Source: Corallochytrium limacisporum (lineage: Eukaryota > Opisthokonta). Taken from it: a stretch of DNA of 32,567 nt. The translations under genes were made by a program, and so were the position numbers. Below are positions 8,656 to 17,275 of this stretch, one piece after another. The DNA is taken from the NCBI GenBank assembly GCA_002811645.1, contig PDIP01000060.1, positions 20,101 to 52,667 on the forward strand, in the 5' to 3' direction. Within the stretch, counting starts at the first letter, position 1; the number at the start of each line of letters is the position of its first letter. The notes beneath the pieces were generated by a model. That model saw only the letters and a program-made list of their open reading frames with translations. It did no database searches and was not told the origin of the DNA.

Positions 8656-9174
8656 GTTGGCTCACCTTCCGCAATTGTGTCAGTTTTGCCCACCCCACAC
8701 CATCTTTTGGCTGTGCCATCCTACCTGTGGCAGGGCACAAGGGAAAATGAACCGGTCCTCAAGTACCAAAAGGGAAGGAAAACGGAAGCGAAACGGAAGC
8801 GGCACAAGGCGTGGAGGAGGGGTGGTGGGGGGGGAAAGGGCGGGTTTTGGGGCAAGTATTGCCATCGGTGCACAAGAAAATCGTTCCTTGTGGACTGATG
8901 TTTGATAGTCTACATTCCGCCGCTTGATCCAATATCGCTTTCCTATGGCCGTGAATGTATGGGATGCCGCATTGTCTTGCCGTTGCGGGATGATGTGATG
9001 TAGCGCTAATCCTAGGGATCGGGTGGACGGTGCGCAGCAAATGGCAAGCGAGGACCGTTTGTTTCCTTTCCTCTGTTCACTCTGGGCGATTTCATCTATC
9101 CCTGTCTCCCAGGCGAAATACGCGTGAAGGAGACATACCGCGGATTTCGAATGCTATTGCACGGACGTGGGATA

Positions 9175-9210
9175 CCTTTAAAGGATTTTTTTTGGATATA
9201 GAGGTATAAG
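9175..9210 (+). promoter_or_regulatory. Possible core promoter elements of HMG-CoA reductase
   Basis: A CCTTTAAAGG palindrome (9175-9184), a T8 run and a TATAAG box (9205-9210) lie about 175 bp upstream of the first ATG of the reductase and about 300 bp upstream of the alternative start at 9507. The position fits a TATA-type promoter with a 5' leader of about 150-270 nt. This is inference from motif and position only. Confidence 0.3.
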
Positions 9211-9383
9211 ACATGATCTGGTACAGATAAACTCTGACGCACACATTGTGGTCAACAACACCAGTGAGTGTTTGTGTTTAGAGCCTCGTGCAATAGGGAA
9301 TTAGCCTGATCATACAATTATGCAGTGATCAGTTACTGCTCTTAATCCAGTTCAACGAAAACGGAGCTTCATTTCATACAGTA

Positions 9384-11696
9384 ATGTGCCAGGTAACGGA
9401 ACAGTTAGTCCACCATCTGGTCACCAAAGCAGCGTCTCCGTCAGCAGCAGCAAACACCAAGTCTTCGTTATCGAAATTTACATTGGGTGAACATTTCAGA
9501 TTAATCATGACAGAGTTTTTCCATGCCACCATTGGGGCCCTGCTGGCTTCCGTGTTCTATTTCTTGGTTATCATGCCAGTTGCTGCCTCTGTGACCGGCG
9601 AACATGGTGGTATGCCTACAGCTTCCGGGTTGGCGTCCGCATCGTTTGATTTGCTTGAATACTACAATTCGCAGGACATTATGGCTACTGCAGCAGCGGC
9701 ATGTGCAGCTGCATTCTTTGCCGTTTTAAGCATTCGCATCACTGTCAAATCACAGGAAGATCAGCAGCAACAGCAGAAGAAGCAAGCGCATGTTGGCAAG
9801 ATCCAGCACCATGGCACTCCCCATACTTCTCCTCTAAGGCCCTCTCCTTTGAGCAATGCGCATCAACATCAGCGCAACATGACCCCGCAGCCACTGTGGT
9901 CACCTATTGAGGAAAAGCCCAAGATGCACTTGCATCATCCCCACCACCACAACCAGCACCGTCAGAAGAAGACTTCAACATCATCGCAATCATCCGTTTC
10001 GGTACCCGAAGTCAATGTACCCACCACCAAGCCTGCCATCGACCCGTCCGTTCGTGCCAGCCTGCAGGATCAGCTCCGTTCCGGAACGCTGGCCCCCCAC
10101 GCACTCGAGGCCAAGGTCGGCGCCGAGTCCTCGACCATTGGCGCCGCCGTTAGTCTACGTCGCGAGTGGCTGGCTGCGCAGGGGGTTCTGCCAGACGCAG
10201 ATTGCCTTCGTGGCATCCCGCACTCTGAGGAGGCCGAGACACGGCCTGAGCCCGAAATCTACGCCAGGACAAAGGGACAGTGCTGCGAGAATGTTATTGG
10301 TACCATGGCCCTGCCGCTCGGCTATGCAGGACCTGTCACTCTGAACGGCCGGAAATACTTCTTGCCTATGGCCACTACTGAGGGATGCCTCGTGGCCAGT
10401 GTGAGCCGTGGTTGCAAGGCTATTTCCACGTCTACCATTGGTGGTATCAATGTCGGTGCCACCGCTGAGATCACACGTCGTGGTATGACCCGTGCACCTG
10501 TCTTGCGTTTCCCGGATGCGCGCGCCTGTGTTATGGCCTGTCGCTGGCTCGAGTCCGCAGAAGGATTGGTGCGTTGCAGCGCCCTGTTCCGCGAAACGAC
10601 GCGTCACGGCCGTTTGGTGGAGATTCGGTGCCAACCCGCTGGACGTTTGCTCTTTGCCCGTTTCCGTGCCGAGACTGGGGATGCTATGGGTATGAACATG
10701 ATCAGTAAGGGCGTTGAGCACGTTTTGCTCCGCCTGATCCCTCCCAAGACCAAGCTTTCAGAAGATGCTTCAACCTCTGCGTCCTCGTCACGGTCATCGT
10801 CTGACTGCGAGCAGTCGACTTCGCTGCTTGGCCACCCCGCTCTGACCAACGCTGAGATCCTGGCCCTGTCTGGCAACTACTGCTCTGACAAAAAGGCTGC
10901 TGCTACTAACCTGGTCCATGGCCGCGGTCGCAGTGTTGTGGCTGAAGCTATCATCCCTGGTGCTGTGGTGAAGAAGGTCCTGAAGACCACTACCGCAGCC
11001 ATGTGCGAGCTGGCTATGGCTAAGAACCTCGTCGGAAGCGCTGTCGCCGGTTCTTTGGGTGGCTTCAACGCTCACGCCGCGAACATGGTGGCTGCTCTGT
11101 TCATTGCCTGTGGTCAGGACCCCGCCCAGGTTGTGGCCTCGTCCCAGTGCTTTACGCTCATGGAGCCTACCGGATTGAACGGTGAAGATCTCCGCGTAAG
11201 TGTGACGATGCCTTCTGTAGAGGTTGGCGTCGTTGGTGGTGGCACAAATCTGCCCGCCCAGCGCGCATGCCTCCGCATGCTCGGCTGTGCGACTGACCAG
11301 CTGCACCACGACATGCACGATGCTTTGTTGTCCGCCTCTGACTCGGAGAGCAGCAACGACGATTTTGCGCAATCCCTTGCAGCGTCTGCGCGGCCCCGCA
11401 ACCCCGGCGAGGCAGCCGATTCATTTGCCAAGATTGTAGCAGTCTCCGTCATGGCAGGTGAGCTGTCACTGATGGCCAGTCTGGCCGCTGGATCACTGGT
11501 CCGTTCCCATATGATCCACAACCGTAAGCCCGCCGCTGCTCCTGCCACTGCTGCTGCTGCTGCTCCCGCAGCAACAACAACCACTGCATCTGCTACTGAC
11601 GAGGCAGTTCGGGAGGCCATGGCTGGCATGACACCGTGCCAGCCCAACGGTCCAACTGCCGGCGTTGTGGGCACCGAAGCCCCGCGGGCCGGGTAA
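9384..11696 (+). CDS. HMGR: 3-hydroxy-3-methylglutaryl-CoA reductase
   Basis: A class I HMG-CoA reductase (770 residues) converting HMG-CoA and 2 NADPH to mevalonate, the committed step to sterols and cytosolic isoprenoids. Two hydrophobic spans (about 46-68 and 99-118) should anchor it in the ER, as in plants. A Gln/His-rich linker (125-200) leads to the catalytic domain (about 225-715). Visible catalytic features are ENVIGTM (302-308), Glu in ATTEGCLVA (E333), NADPH-site DAMGMNM (433-439), Lys in CSDKKAA (K503), Asp in CGQDPAQ (D579), GVVGGGTN (615-622) and His in SHMIHNR (H709). The position matching the AMPK-target serine after HNR is Lys715. Low-complexity insertions occur at about 456-482 and 637-672, and a 55-residue Ala/Thr-rich tail follows H709. 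An in-frame TAG lies at 9294-9296. The first ATG (9384) has G at -3; M42 (9507) has A at -3, sits just before the first span, and may be the true start. Confidence 0.97.
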   Translation: MCQVTEQLVHHLVTKAASPSAAANTKSSLSKFTLGEHFRLIMTEFFHATIGALLASVFYFLVIMPVAASVTGEHGGMPTASGLASASFDLLEYYNSQDIMATAAAACAAAFFAVLSIRITVKSQEDQQQQQKKQAHVGKIQHHGTPHTSPLRPSPLSNAHQHQRNMTPQPLWSPIEEKPKMHLHHPHHHNQHRQKKTSTSSQSSVSVPEVNVPTTKPAIDPSVRASLQDQLRSGTLAPHALEAKVGAESSTIGAAVSLRREWLAAQGVLPDADCLRGIPHSEEAETRPEPEIYARTKGQCCENVIGTMALPLGYAGPVTLNGRKYFLPMATTEGCLVASVSRGCKAISTSTIGGINVGATAEITRRGMTRAPVLRFPDARACVMACRWLESAEGLVRCSALFRETTRHGRLVEIRCQPAGRLLFARFRAETGDAMGMNMISKGVEHVLLRLIPPKTKLSEDASTSASSSRSSSDCEQSTSLLGHPALTNAEILALSGNYCSDKKAAATNLVHGRGRSVVAEAIIPGAVVKKVLKTTTAAMCELAMAKNLVGSAVAGSLGGFNAHAANMVAALFIACGQDPAQVVASSQCFTLMEPTGLNGEDLRVSVTMPSVEVGVVGGGTNLPAQRACLRMLGCATDQLHHDMHDALLSASDSESSNDDFAQSLAASARPRNPGEAADSFAKIVAVSVMAGELSLMASLAAGSLVRSHMIHNRKPAAAPATAAAAAPAATTTTASATDEAVREAMAGMTPCQPNGPTAGVVGTEAPRAG

Positions 11697-14280
11697 ATAG
11701 ACATCTATGGGTGAAGAGAGCGCGCACCAACCGCCAAGGTGCGATACCCCTACTTGCACAAGCAACACAACGCGTACTTTAGACAAAAAACCAACGAGCA
11801 CAGAGACGAGTGGCTAAGCTGTGTATCAATAGAAAGGTGACAGAAGCCCAGGATTCCCCTCTGTGACGAACAAATCAATATATTTTGGCATTTGCCAACG
11901 TAGCTTTCCATAAGAATCAGAATATCCTTAATTTTTGATTTTCTTGATTTTAAATCAAATAACGGGCATACATGGGTTCACCCCACTTATGTACACATAT
12001 ACTGTTGTTGGATCTTGGAGGAGGAAGATAGTTGGTAGAAAAAGCCGCTGTTCTTCAGAGGTCACTGGTGGTTTTCTTACACACCCAATTCCTCTTCCCC
12101 CCCCCCTCCTCCCCCTATTTTTTCCCTTTACACCTCTAACTTCATTATCGTGCCCCCCCCCCCCACGTCCGTGTAGGAATGGAGGAAGGGGGGTTGGACT
12201 GATTTGCGGTCTGCTTCCAACCTACTGGAGGTAATAGCTGCGATGGCTGCTGGTCGACGATTGCCTATACCAATTTAACACACTGCAGCGCCGATCGAGG
12301 AGAAAAAGCCTTTGGGGAGAAAAAACTGCCGCAGTTAAAAGAATTCCGACGGCTGAGAAGCGACCCCACCCCCGGACCACAACTGTACATAGAACTCCGG
12401 TGGGGAAGCGAGGCGAATGAAAAAAGAAGGTGAGAAAAACACCCGTCCCTCCCCCACCGTTGCTGTGTCAAGAAAAAGAAAACAAGGGGGTAGATCTCTT
12501 ACGAACAATATGGCCACTGACCCCATGACCAAAAAAATCAGTGTTTGTGAAGTGTTGAAATGTGACTGTTGTGTATGTTCAAAGGGTGATACAACAAACG
12601 CTTACGTAGTGGATACACTGACTGCAACCCATCGGTCAACATCGGCTTTCTTCACAATTGCGGGCCGTGGATGCGCAGGCACTAAAAGTGCAAATGAATA
12701 AAAAAGGATATCATGTGGATACTGCCGAATTGTTTGATAAAAACGTTGATGGGGTGAGGTTTAGATCCCATGGGGAAGACTATACTTAGAGCTATGGCAG
12801 TTGACGCAGAGAGGCATACATTAGAGCCAGCCATGCAGCCCCAACCGAAATGCGTCGCGAGAATGAAAGGAGGAGAAAGGGAGATGGCTAGGAAGAACTG
12901 GGACGTGAAGGCTGGTTTTGGCTGGGTCGGAAGAATGAAAAAAAAAAAAGAAACTGGAAGAGTGAGAGAAGTGCGTGACTGCGGGCGTGCGTGCGTCCTT
13001 CCCTTCACTCCCCCTCCCAACCTGCGCGTAAGACGGGCAAGGACTGTCCATATGTCATACAGTATTGGCTTAGATTGGTGGTGGTTGGAACCTTACCGAC
13101 AGAGGAGAAGAAAGGAGAAGAACAGCGGGAGGAGTTTTCTGCAGTAGTCGTAGTATAGTACGATAGGACTACCACCGAAATAGGACTTACCGTACTTCCT
13201 TAACCCATCACAATCCTTTCCACGGCACGGACCAACAGTAGTGGGAGTGGCAAGGAGAAGTAAAAAGACATCGGGGTGCTGTGCAAGGCAGGCAAATTAA
13301 ACCTCATCTGCAACACAGCCAGGGATATGTGCCCCATTAACGTTTTGCCTTTCGTTTCTTGCTGTCGTGTGCCATTTTTTGCTGTGTCCACGACTTCATT
13401 CCTAAACCCTCTGACACCAATTCACACTATTCCTCTCCTTCCTCCCTCTCCTTCATTTTTCGTAGGTACTTTTTCATACTTGTGTATTTCGATTCTCCTT
13501 TTTCACACCCACGCATGCATTCGCCAGATGATATGCCAAAATGTCGATTCTGACAACAAATTCGCGTCAAAGCAATGTACTCCGCAGCATATCACCAGTA
13601 ACTGGCTCACTCCCACACACGCATTATCAGGTAGTACTCCTGCTTACTTTGTCCGCCCCTCCCCTCCGACAGATTTCTTGAAACAAAACACACACGCCAC
13701 CCCGCCTCCTCCTCCTCTCCTCCCCCCCCCCTTCCCCTGCGCCAAAACAAGCTCGCATTTTTCGCGATAATGAAATTAAAAGGAACACTGGCAAAGGGCG
13801 TTTCCGCACTTCACCCACAGAGACCCCACCCCTCTGTGTCCCTTCCCCAGCTACCAACTGCTGCACACCCCCGGGAAGGATGAAACAGAAAAAGCGAAAT
13901 AGAATGCCAAAACAGAAAAATGGGACATCCGCCACGATTTCTTCACTATGGGAATCGACATCCAAAGTGACCTCACACGGGGCTGAGAGCGTCTTTAAGG
14001 AAGTGATAAAGGCAAAAAAGTGGTGTCTGCCTCCCAAAGAGAACCCCACCACAGCAATTTGTCAACTTTCAGATTTCCTTCTCTTCATTTTCCCCGAGGC
14101 ATAGTCATTATACTACATTTTCTGATGTGGTTTCAATTTCCGATGTCGCACCGCAAGATGGTCTTCAAAATTCCGACTATTCCTCCGCCTTTTGCCCGGG
14201 AAGTGTTTCCGATTCCATTGTCGCCAGCCTAGCCCTCCCGGCGCCAGGGATGGGCACAAGTACATTAGGTAGCTAATACA
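11697..14280. other. Downstream spacer, no recognised gene
   Basis: No recognisable gene. There is no AATAAA in the first 250 bases after the reductase stop. The + strand is pyrimidine-rich at about 12090-12170, with C10 (near 12100) and C12 (12153-12164) runs. It also has A12 at 12938-12949 and C10 at 13722-13731. A minus-strand GTAAGT...TGCAG pair (13190 to 13139, 52 nt) is intron-like, but the flanking frames contain stops. ORFs of 90-164 codons overlapping these tracts encode compositionally biased peptides. Confidence 0.55.
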
Positions 14281-14334
14281 GGTGGTCACCACCAAGAGAA
14301 CATTTTTGGTCACCCGTCGCGACCATCTCTCTGG

Positions 14335-14342
14335 TATAAAGG
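14335..14342 (+). promoter_or_regulatory. TATA-like box preceding a tiny His-rich ORF
   Basis: TATAAAGG lies 42-49 bp upstream of an ATG at 14384 with AAA in the -3 to -1 positions. A 13-bp palindrome, GGTGGT-C-ACCACC (14281-14293), lies about 41 bp further upstream. The arrangement resembles a compact promoter, but the ORFs downstream have no recognised family. Confidence 0.25.
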
Positions 14343-14383
14343 AAGGCGGAATAAACAGCGCACCAAAATCCTCACACAACAAA

Positions 14384-14470
14384 ATGTCATCGCATCATCA
14401 TCATCATACTTATCATCATCGGAATATGGAAAACAAAGGACAAATGGGTAACCAACTAATGACCAGATGA
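14384..14470 (+). CDS. Candidate 28-residue His-rich ORF, hypothetical
   Basis: It starts MSSHHHHHTYHHR and ends at TGA 14468-14470; the His run is encoded by a (CAT)n microsatellite. It follows a TATA-like box and a palindrome. Its stop overlaps the start of the next ORF as ATGA (14467-14470). The ORF is too short to distinguish from chance, and the His run may simply reflect the repeat. Confidence 0.12.
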   Translation: MSSHHHHHTYHHRNMENKGQMGNQLMTR

Positions 14471-14784
14471 GCGAACCCCCACCCTTTCTGGCCCAGCGGT
14501 GGGACCCCTTGGGGGGAGGGAGGGGGAAGAGGCAAAAGGAGAGGGCGGGCGGTCACACTCTCCCATCGTTAAAGACAACAGGGTCGCAAAAGGACCCAGG
14601 CAAAATCAGGGGTTTGGCGGAAATAGCAACACTATCGGAGCAGGACCCAGCGGATGAGATCCAACACCACCCCCTCCCAAACCCTACACTCGTAGCTGGC
14701 ATTGATGTACAACACCATTTCGGAACAATGGTAGTTGGGGAAGTCGCAAATCACAGAAGAATGTTAAACCCACACACGCCCTAA
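14467..14784 (+). CDS. Candidate 105-residue ORF, hypothetical
   Basis: Its start codon overlaps the stop of the His-rich ORF (ATGA). The translation is Pro-rich at the start, basic around residues 18-30, and of ordinary composition in its second half (residues 55-95), which contains several His-His pairs. It is hydrophilic, with no signal peptide, membrane span or known motif. Codon composition does not obviously match the three strong genes. Most likely a chance ORF. Confidence 0.1.
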   Translation: MSEPPPFLAQRWDPLGGGRGKRQKERAGGHTLPSLKTTGSQKDPGKIRGLAEIATLSEQDPADEIQHHPLPNPTLVAGIDVQHHFGTMVVGEVANHRRMLNPHTP

Positions 14785-15243
14785 AATAACAATAGTCCGG
14801 GGAGGTAGGAACAGAAAAGATAGTCCATTATCAAACAAAATGAATAGCCGGATGGTACAAGATACTCTACACTGGAATCGAGACCCTAAACGCGCGTCAC
14901 ATCGCTCCATCCCGTTCTTATATCGCCCCTATCCGCACCGCTGAAAATTTGACATTTGTATTGTACTACCGCCTATCATCTCAGGTGTCAAAATATATTT
15001 GACTATTGCACTTCCACATTGGCTCGATGTTCCACATTCTTTATGCCCACCACTAATTGGCAGTTCGACCTTCTCAGATTTAGGGCGGCTAACAGATAAA
15101 ATAAGGTCAACATGTGAAGAAAATTGAAAAGGGGAGAAAAATTAGTGTGGGTGATTTTGTCCATTCTTCCTTTCTTCTTCTTCATCGTCATATTCTTCTT
15201 TCCTCCCTCTGAGTCATATAAGTTGTGCGCTTCCGCAGCAACA

Positions 15244-15262
15244 ATGTGTGTGTGTGTGTGTG
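15244..15262. repeat. (TG)n microsatellite
   Basis: A pure TG dinucleotide run of 19 bases in a spacer. Confidence 0.85.
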
Positions 15263-16147
15263 GTCCACGTCCCCGTCATTTTTCTTATCTACCTGGCAGG
15301 TTAGGAGAGGCCACACGACACGTACACAGAAACATTGGAAGGGACACCCCATGTGCGATGTACCATACCACCGGGGAAGGACACACAGGCGCGCTCTACC
15401 GAATTCCACATCGGATAATTCTGGGTTCCACCATCCGAATCTCGACGCTTGTTTCAAACGCATAAGGTACTTTCGTACGTCTATGTTCTGACATAACTCA
15501 AAGGACACACTATCTGTGAATCGATCAGGGAGAACTAATTGTTTTCTGCTTTGCTGAAGCCGCATCCAGCCATAATCTACCAGAATGACAATCAACGTAG
15601 GGGACGATTTGTGGTGCGACAAGGGCCCGGGGTGGTGGGGTGGGTGTATTGAGGTCAGTATTTCTGCAGTGGTGTTAGTTTAACCTCATCGATAGGCTCT
15701 TCATCCTCCCATTAATGGTTCGTACAGAGTCCTTGGTGCAGGCTAAGAGACACAATCTTAACGGTTACTCGTTTCCTTATGTGCATCAAACCTAATGTGT
15801 TGGATATTACCGTCGTCTCTTATCAGCAGCCCCGATTCCCTTTGGAGTCCTGCTTTGTAGAGAAGCGGGGACTCAGACGACAACCACTCAGAAAATCTTC
15901 CTCCATTCATACCACATGAAACGAATCACCACGCATGGCACATCCATCCCTTGGAATCAGATAGCTCACGCAGCACCATGTTCTTTGTCTATACGACGCT
16001 GCTTGGTCTCATGCTTGCGTGCAAGAGGAACGGGCAACATGACACCTACGGAGACTGAATAATGCAACTCCCGCCTCCTTCATACGAGTGGACACGTTGG
16101 TTTAGCTCTGACCCTGGCAATGCAAATTATGATTCCCTATACTGTGG

Positions 16148-16672
16148 TTGGAAGCTGTCGATGGCATGTTTTCTTCATTCTTCCTTGGAGAGTGTTGGGT
16201 TGGTATTACCGAAGGTGACGCTCGTGTGGGCGGTCGTTGCGAGCACGTTGCTTGCCGTGTGGATGTGCACGCATACGAAGAAGAAAGAAACTCTGCTAAG
16301 CACCCAAGCTTCACAAGGGAACGGTACACCAAACAGATCCGTCGAAACAACATACTGAATTACTTCAAAGTGACACAAGAATCAAAAGGAGAACGTGTTG
16401 GGCACGCATTGAAGTTTATGGCCCGAAAAACTTGTGCCTTAACATGCATTGCATTGCATGCCACACGAGTCAATTTTTTTTCTCTTCTCACACCGGGCAT
16501 GCTCAAGGACAACATACGGAGTTTATATTCCATGCGATCAAGAATCAAAGCGACGACCCGCAGTCGTTGTAGAACACATACAAACAAACTACTTTTTAAT
16601 ATATGGCAATTGTCGTTCATCACAGGCAACTTTTTCATTCATTCTTTTGCTCACGCGGACGAATGTTTATGA
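16148..16672 (+). CDS. Candidate 174-residue ORF, hypothetical
   Basis: One of the longest ORFs in the gene-poor part. The start shows a moderately hydrophobic stretch (residues 6-20). The middle is basic and Cys/His-containing, and the C-terminal part has several Arg/Lys-rich patches. An AATAAA lies six bases after the stop (16678-16683), unlike the three strong genes. There is no recognised motif and no evident TATA box. With about a thousand ATG triplets on both strands of the window, an ORF this long by chance is not surprising. Confidence 0.12.
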   Translation: MEAVDGMFSSFFLGECWVGITEGDARVGGRCEHVACRVDVHAYEEERNSAKHPSFTRERYTKQIRRNNILNYFKVTQESKGERVGHALKFMARKTCALTCIALHATRVNFFSLLTPGMLKDNIRSLYSMRSRIKATTRSRCRTHTNKLLFNIWQLSFITGNFFIHSFAHADECL

Positions 16673-17183
16673 TGCAAATAAAGCGTTGTTTAGAAGCCGT
16701 AACCACACACGTTTTTAAATGATGCTTTTCTCGGTCGAACGGGAATCATCAGGTAGATCCCGACAGGGCACCACATGAACGATCCTATACGTACACCACA
16801 CCCTTGATCAGAACAGATGACACCGGAAGTTTCCCGCTGTAGATTAGTGACGGTGACGGTGTCTGCAACCTCACCGAACGAAACTGTACCATTCATTCCT
16901 CGAGCAATACGGTTTCCTGGTGAGAAACGAAAAGAATCTTCTATCCCAAAGAAAACAGGTTACTCTCCCACCCGACCACCGGTCGCCTAAGGTACCGTTG
17001 CATTAATCTCAGGGGATCCGAAACTTGAACAACGTGGGTGGAAAGTCCACGGGGAAGAGATAGAAGTTCCAATCAGAGAACAACGCGAAGTCTTCTTGGA
17101 TCTACTACAACACGTCTAATGATGATAGGAAAAAAAATGCAGAATTGAAAAACATCGAGACGCTAGAGCCACGGAGGTATCTG

Positions 17184-17275
17184 TCATCATATCTCACTTG
17201 TCCAAGATAGATCTAACAAAGACCGTAAAGAATCGCGGGATTTTTCGCACAAGTATCTACTCTGAGATATGATGA
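17184..17275. repeat. Inverted repeat with 13-bp perfect arms
   Basis: Left arm TCATCATATCTCA (17184-17196) and right arm TGAGATATGATGA (17263-17275) are perfect reverse complements separated by 66 bases. It could be a small foldback element, a hairpin RNA, or chance. No flanking target-site duplication was evident. Confidence 0.5.

Larger units (their letters stand above)
7166..9383. other. Intergenic spacer between copine and HMG-CoA reductase
   Basis: About 2.2 kb. It holds a GC-richer part ending near 8050 with ATTGG (8010-8014) and TGACGT (8021-8026). An AT-rich island follows (about 8050-8270) with CCAAT (8117-8121) and TGACTCA (8129-8135). Next come CA-rich sequence (8385-8445) and a long polypyrimidine tract (about 8540-8655). 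Then the reductase 5' region contains a TTTAAA palindrome (9175-9184) and TATAAG (9205-9210). A 70-codon + strand ORF (7798-8010) begins with a basic KRAKR stretch and a CGHC motif, but has no recognised family. No AATAAA was seen after the copine stop. Confidence 0.6.

Noticed and set aside
11114-11704. 196-codon minus-strand ORF antisense to the HMGR 3' end
   Set aside because: The sense frame encodes conserved catalytic segments; the antisense Ala/Gly/Val runs mirror the Ala/Thr codon repeats of the HMGR tail.
13139-13190. Minus-strand GTAAGT...TGCAG pair of 52 nt
   Set aside because: The intron-like boundaries are good, but the hydrophobic upstream ORF hits a stop before the donor and no coherent spliced frame was found.
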